Source: Salminus brasiliensis (Eukaryota; Chordata; Actinopteri; Characiformes; Bryconidae). From it: a stretch of 64,000 nucleotides of DNA. This document shows, piece by piece, positions 59,106 through 64,000 of the stretch. The first letter of the stretch is position 1, and every line of letters starts with the position of its first letter. The notes under the pieces were generated by a model. The model made no database searches. It saw only the letters and a program-made list of their open reading frames with translations, and was not told the DNA's origin. Both the position numbers and the translations under genes were made by a program. The stretch covers positions 32,582,477 to 32,646,476 of the forward strand of contig NC_132896.1 in assembly GCF_030463535.1 (NCBI RefSeq), given 5' to 3'.

Positions 59106-61780
59106 AACTGAATCAGACAGAACACAGAGTTTCTGTATTTTCTTCTTTGATGTATTTATATATATATATATTTACAGTAAACTAATTTCTGCATGATTAT
59201 CCTGCGATTCATTTTTCTGTGTTGTAGCTTTACTGTAAACGGCTCTTTCTGAACCAGTTCTGTCCTCGGTGAGTTTTGCTAAGATGCTCATGAACCTTCA
59301 CCTTGATGTTCTGTGAAAACGTCACATTAAAGAAATTTCACACTTTGATCACTTTGTCTTCTTTAGACGCTGTTTTGTCTTTAATACATGTGAAGTCTCA
59401 GACAACATCATCTAAACATAGATTAGAGGGAAGGACAGCAGAATATAACTCTGAAAACCACTAAAGAACTTGTGGTTGACTTCTGTGAAGGAAGTGAAGC
59501 TACAGTGGTTCTAAACGTGGGGAACTGAGAACAGCTTCAGTCAGCAGTACAGTCATCTCATTCTCTCCGAAATGGGAGGATAATCCAGATTCCTACTTAA
59601 GGCTTTATTATTGTACCAGCTTTTATAAACTGGGGTCACTATTCTAATGAGAGCTACTAGAAAATGTGCTTATCTTTTTTATTGACTGTGAGGTGAGTGA
59701 TTGTGTGAGAGAGTGCACGTAGTAAAATATGGGAATGCAGACAAAATTAGTGTTGCACTTCGGGGCTGTAAACTAAGCCTGTATTTCCTTGGTCAGTTGG
59801 TTTTAGTTCCAAAAGAGGTTGAAATCTGACTTTCTGTCCCTCCTGCACCAGCAGATTGACTTCACTCTCTCAGACCTGAGTCATGATCATCTAAACTTGT
59901 GTCAGGGGTGACTCAGCAGAGCTGTTTGCTTGCCAGCTAAGCTAATGCTAACTAGCTCCCACTATTTAAAATAAAGTCATCAATACATATATATATGATA
60001 ATTGGTGCAATTGGGTCAAATTGGGCAAAAGATCCTAAAAAAAAACAACTTTGTTTTGCCCAGTGTATTGTACTCTGAAATCTACACAACATATCCAAAT
60101 GTTTGTGGACACCCCTGTAATGACATGCATTCATCTGTTGCATCATTCAGCTGCACCCATTGCTGACACAGATGCACAAGTGTATACACACACAGATTCC
60201 CTAAGAGATGTACTGAAATAAGGCCGAAGTCTTTGGTGCAAATAAACGTGAACCTACTGGCACCATGACTAATGCCAGGCATGGGATGAAGCCCTTTACA
60301 GCCCCAACGAAGTGCGGAAACAATTAAAATATAAATTAAGATTCAAAAAAGTACTAAATATGATATTTTTAAAGAGCATGACTTCTTGTGGTTGTCTTGT
60401 GAAATAAAAACTATGGAAAACAAGTAGTAGAATGACTGTGGATCATCTATTTGTATGAAGTGAGAGTGTTTTTAAATGAAATTGTAGAACTGAAAAAACA
60501 GTTACTTTAAATATCATTTTTAAAGACGCAAAACTATGGACTTTATTGAATCTATATCTTGGACTTCCTACTGTGGGATGAAGCTTAGATTAGTTATTAC
60601 AAAGATAAACACCAATTTGATAAAGATGAAAAAATATATAATAATGATAAAGATAAAAAATAAAGATTTTGATGAAGATAAAAATAGTAATAATAATAAT
60701 AATAATAAAGTTCCTTTTAGCTACAATAGGCCCAGATTCAGGCATGCGGGCACAAGCATGAAGCTCAGAACAGGCCCAGGTCCAGAGACCTATCACTGAA
60801 ATTGTGGGATACTTCATGTGTAGACAGCCAAGTTTTATTATTTTTTACCACAGGAAGAAGCAACACTCAGATTTTAGGTTTCAATCAATCAATCAATCAA
60901 TCAATCAGAATAAACAGCTAAAAGATTTTTACTGTTTTACATTTTGTCTGTTTGCCAATAATTCTGTTGCTTATTATACCAAGGTCAAAAGGTCAATGGC
61001 ACATAGTGTTGGGATTTATACAGTTTACTAGGAAATTTGCAAGCAGTCAATGATGACAGTCCATAAAAATGTAGAAGTTTACACCTTTTAGACAAGAACT
61101 AAATGAAAGCTCATTTCAAAGCTACAGAAGAAAGAATTTGACTATGCAAATATTCATTTTCTTAATTTATCCAACTGACGAAATCTGTCTCTCTTTCATG
61201 TTTTAGGAATGTTATTTTAGTTCCCATGTTTTAGTAATGTAATATCAGTATGCTGGGCAATAACACAATTAGTATCTGTGAGTTAGTTGGTAATGAGCAT
61301 GAGCTGCTGGCCCAAAGGCCTGTAGAGGAGCCTGTAGACTACAAATGAACAAACATTCATCGGACAATGTTTGAACAAATGACATTGATGGCTGTACCAG
61401 TCCTGGATGGTCAAATTCAAAAATAACATGTATCATAATCCACTGGCAGAGGGAACACAGTAAATCTTTAACTTTTACACTCAAATTTCTGAATTACATT
61501 TAAATTCTCAACCTTTTAAGTACAGATTTTTTTCTGTGATTTGTATGTTTGTGTATTTGTAATGATCTCCTCTATTTAAGTAAGCTGGTCTCTTTTATTT
61601 CAGTTCCACTCTCCATTGTAGACTTTGAAACATTAAGGGTTTATATATTGAATAGTTTTTACATAACTGTTATTGGGAGTGTCTCGACTTCTACGCTTAA
61701 TGGAAAAGTACTATGATAATGAAGTCAAGTAAAACATGGGTTACAAGTCAAGAAAAAAAAAAAAAACTTGTCAAGTCTAG

Positions 61781-61842
61781 CCAATCAGATTCAACTCAAG
61801 ACCTGCTTATACATTTTGATGCCTCTGTAAACTACTTCCTTT
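61781..61842 (+). promoter_or_regulatory. Gene 10 proximal promoter
   Basis: Same as gene 9: CCAAT at 61781-61785 (82 bp before the ATG) and ACTTCCTTT at 61834-61842. Confidence 0.55.
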
Positions 61843-61862
61843 CCAGTTTGCCTGAAACAAGA

Positions 61863-63480
61863 ATGGCTTCATTTATGACGAGGATTCTCATTTTCCTCTT
61901 CTACATAATGTGTAAGTTTATAAACTTCTTAAATCGTTCAGGTCTTCAGCTGCTTCTAGGGTTGGAGCTTTACTGTCAGGTGTAGAAACCTTGTCTACCT
62001 TTTCTTTCTTGGTTTTAATCGGATCTTAATTTATTTTATAGGTTCTGCTGAAGCTGAGGATGTTGCTGAGCGAGTGTTTATCTCAGCTGAGTCTGATAAA
62101 CCTGTTACTCTTGACTGTAAAGCTGTAAAACAGTCTGTTGCCTACACACACCGGGTTTGGTACAAGCAAATTCTGGGCCAGGAACCTCAGGAAGTGGCAA
62201 CAAGGCTTCAAGACAAATCATGGGGCGCTCTTTCACCTGGGTTTGATGCTTTAGCTTTAAAACTGCACAACAATTTTTCTTTAACTATTGAAAAACCGAC
62301 TAAAGCTCATGAAGGAATGTACTACTGTGGACGAGGAGATGCAAAAAGCTTTACATTTACAAATGTGATATTTGTAGCTGTGGCAGGTAATGACATTACT
62401 TTTTTAACTGCTGTATTTCAGTAAAGTTGAACATTGTTACTAATTCACACTCTACACTGTCTGAAGCAACCGCAATATTGAAGCATTTTATAATCAAACA
62501 TGTATCATGGGTAACCGACTGCTCCGGGCGAGACCAAGAAAACCCAATATCAGTTCAAAAGATCCTTAAATAAGACATAATTGAATATCCATTCTAAACT
62601 TTATTGATTATTAATTCCGTAACAGTTTACCTGCATATCCTAATCTTACACTGTCTTTATTATATTGATCAGATCATTCCCAGTCCTTAACCTCAGTTAC
62701 CCAGAGTCCAGAATTCCAGTCAGTTTCTCCAGGAGAACCAGTGAATCTGCAGTGCACGGTCCACAGTAAGGTCCAAGCAGCTGAACTTCGAGTGCTCTGG
62801 TTCAGATCTGCTGCAGGACGATCCTTTCCTGAGATCATCTACACTCATCACAACAGCAGCCGTCAGTGTGAGATCAGCTCTTCTAAAGACGGCTGTGTGT
62901 TCAGCTTCTCCAAGAACATCAACAACAGTGAAGATACTGGAACTTACTACTGCGCTGTGTCCAGCTGTGGGAAGATCATTGTGGGCAATGGAGCTACAGT
63001 AGACTTTAGTAAGCCTCACATCTTTCTTAATATGCAGTCACATACAGGGGGTTCTGCGTTATATCTAGAACCTTGATGTCTTAGGAAACCATTTGAATGC
63101 TTATGTTTTTTTTTTCCTGGTTCCTGGATAGCCTGCTGTAAGGAACATTTTTCCTATGGCACCAAAAAGAGTCATAGAATCTTCTTTAGTAAAGTGTACA
63201 AATAGTAGAAACACCTAAGAAGAGCTGGATACTCTGAGCTTTAATAAACTGATGCTTTAGTTATTCATATTTGACATCATACTCTTACCATATCATATCT
63301 TACTGGTTAAGTCTTTAATGCTTATGAAAATAAATATGTCGTAATTTAATGATTTATATCTTCTAGAGAAGCCTGTGGATCTTGCTGTGATCTTCCTGGG
63401 AGCAGCATTGGGAGTGTGTGTGGTTGTGATCGCAGCTCAATCCATTTTAATCTGTAAAGGAAACTGTAAACACTGCAGCG
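61863..63480 (+). CDS. nitr: Gene 10: NITR, tail beyond window
   Basis: Exons 61863-61911 leader, 62042-62386 V, 62673-63008 I, 63367-63480 TM; 281 aa so far, open at the 3' end. It is the duplicate of gene 9: V differs at two residues (DKSV to DKPV, TNAIF to TNVIF). The leader is four codons shorter, through loss of 12 bases in an ATG/ACG repeat. In I, the changes are an Asn-to-Ser (FNF to FSF) and three residues in the J-like tail (IIIGNGTAV to IIVGNGATV), which removes the NGT sequon. No tail exon is visible in the 520 bases left: the sequence departs from gene 9 exactly where its tail exon begins. Whether the tail has ITIMs cannot be told. Confidence 0.85.
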
Positions 63481-63530
63481 GTGAGCGTCTTCTGAGTTTT
63501 GTGTTACCTCATGATGATTGTTTATTTGAC

Positions 63531-64000
63531 TGTAATTTAGGTAATGGTTTCTTTTGTAGTACCTTATAGTCTAAGTGCTGACCGGCTAAGTATAATAATA
63601 ATTATTTGGGGAATATTATAGTCATGACAGTCTAATTATATTACCCTGAAATAATTAACTGGTTAACAGGTTCTAGCTTTTCAGATCATGTTAATGCTAA
63701 TGATTATAACTTGTATAACTGATTATAACGTATATATGTACGTGACTAATAATTTAAAGTAGCAGGGTGGTAATAACCCAAATACTCTAAACAATAAAAT
63801 TTACTCTAATATCAAACAAACATTTTAGCAGGACAATAAATTATAAAACATAGATTTGTGAATGATGAATAATGTCCCATTAAATAGCCATTGCCTTCTT
63901 TCACAGTCTAGATAATTGGGTGTAGATAAAAGATGGCTACATGGTACAGTACAGCTTTGTGTCTTTGTCCAGGAAATGAACTTTAAAGTTTCCAGTTTAT
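63531..64000. other. Right edge, intron of gene 10 or flank
   Basis: AT-rich sequence past the end of the duplication. I see no tail exon, SINE or transposon in it. Confidence 0.5.

Larger units (their letters stand above)
58124..61862. other. Region between genes 9 and 10
   Basis: Second copy of the gene 8-to-9 spacer. Holds the duplicate alternative last exon (59004-59105), a DNA-repeat copy (60089-60310) and an (AAT)n run near 60688-60709. The gene 10 promoter is at the right end. Confidence 0.55.
56666..63530. repeat. Tandem segmental duplication, copy 2
   Basis: Runs from the first tail exon of gene 9 to just after the TM exon of gene 10. The match to copy 1 ends near 63525: ATGATTGTTT is shared, but gene 9 continues into its tail exon while here unrelated sequence follows. 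Confidence 0.85.

Overview
The window is vertebrate nuclear DNA from a teleost fish. It is AT-rich and intron-rich, with tRNA-derived SINEs, Tc1/mariner relics and long (TA)n, (CA)n and (ATT)n microsatellites. It carries a plus-strand tandem cluster of two-Ig-domain receptor genes that I identify as novel immune-type receptors (NITRs). The species cannot be fixed by eye; an otophysan fish (catfish, characin or relative) is a guess.

Ten genes can be assembled exon by exon: gene 1 (1024-4661), 2 (6863-9471), 3 (11514-13637), 4 (17322-19365), 5 (21812-24200), 6 (32109-36152), 7 (40636-43347), 8 (47600-50918), 9 (54898-58123) and 10 (61863 to beyond the right edge). The nine complete ones have six exons: leader, V-type Ig domain, intermediate (I) Ig domain with a J-like GNGT tail, transmembrane (TM), short tail exon and final tail exon. 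Splice phases are uniform (1-1-1-1-0). I checked each join for phase and an open frame. Relics of further genes lie at 16.3-16.6 kb and 36.6-38.1 kb.

Layout: 6-15 kb and 15-25 kb are two copies of one block, each with a type A gene (2, 4) followed by a type B gene (3, 5). The stretch 24.2-32.1 kb is gene-free and repeat-bearing. Genes 6 and 7 follow, with a broken copy between them. At the right, a unit of about 7.2 kb is tandemly repeated (about 49.4-56.66 kb and 56.67-63.5 kb), joining the tail of one gene to the front of the next.

Genes 1-7 end in cytoplasmic tails with tyrosine motifs (ITIM/ITSM), so they look inhibitory. None has a charged residue in its membrane segment, so no activating partner is seen. 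The most unusual points are: two genes (3, 8) with the same in-frame 258-nt deletion inside the I exon; two genes (8, 9) whose tail has phenylalanine at both ITIM tyrosine positions; gene 6 with GTG where its relatives have ATG; gene 7 as an apparent mosaic of genes 2 and 4; an orphan in-frame ITIM exon in a broken gene; and a shared short upstream promoter layout. Identities and distances quoted are by-eye readings, not computed alignments.
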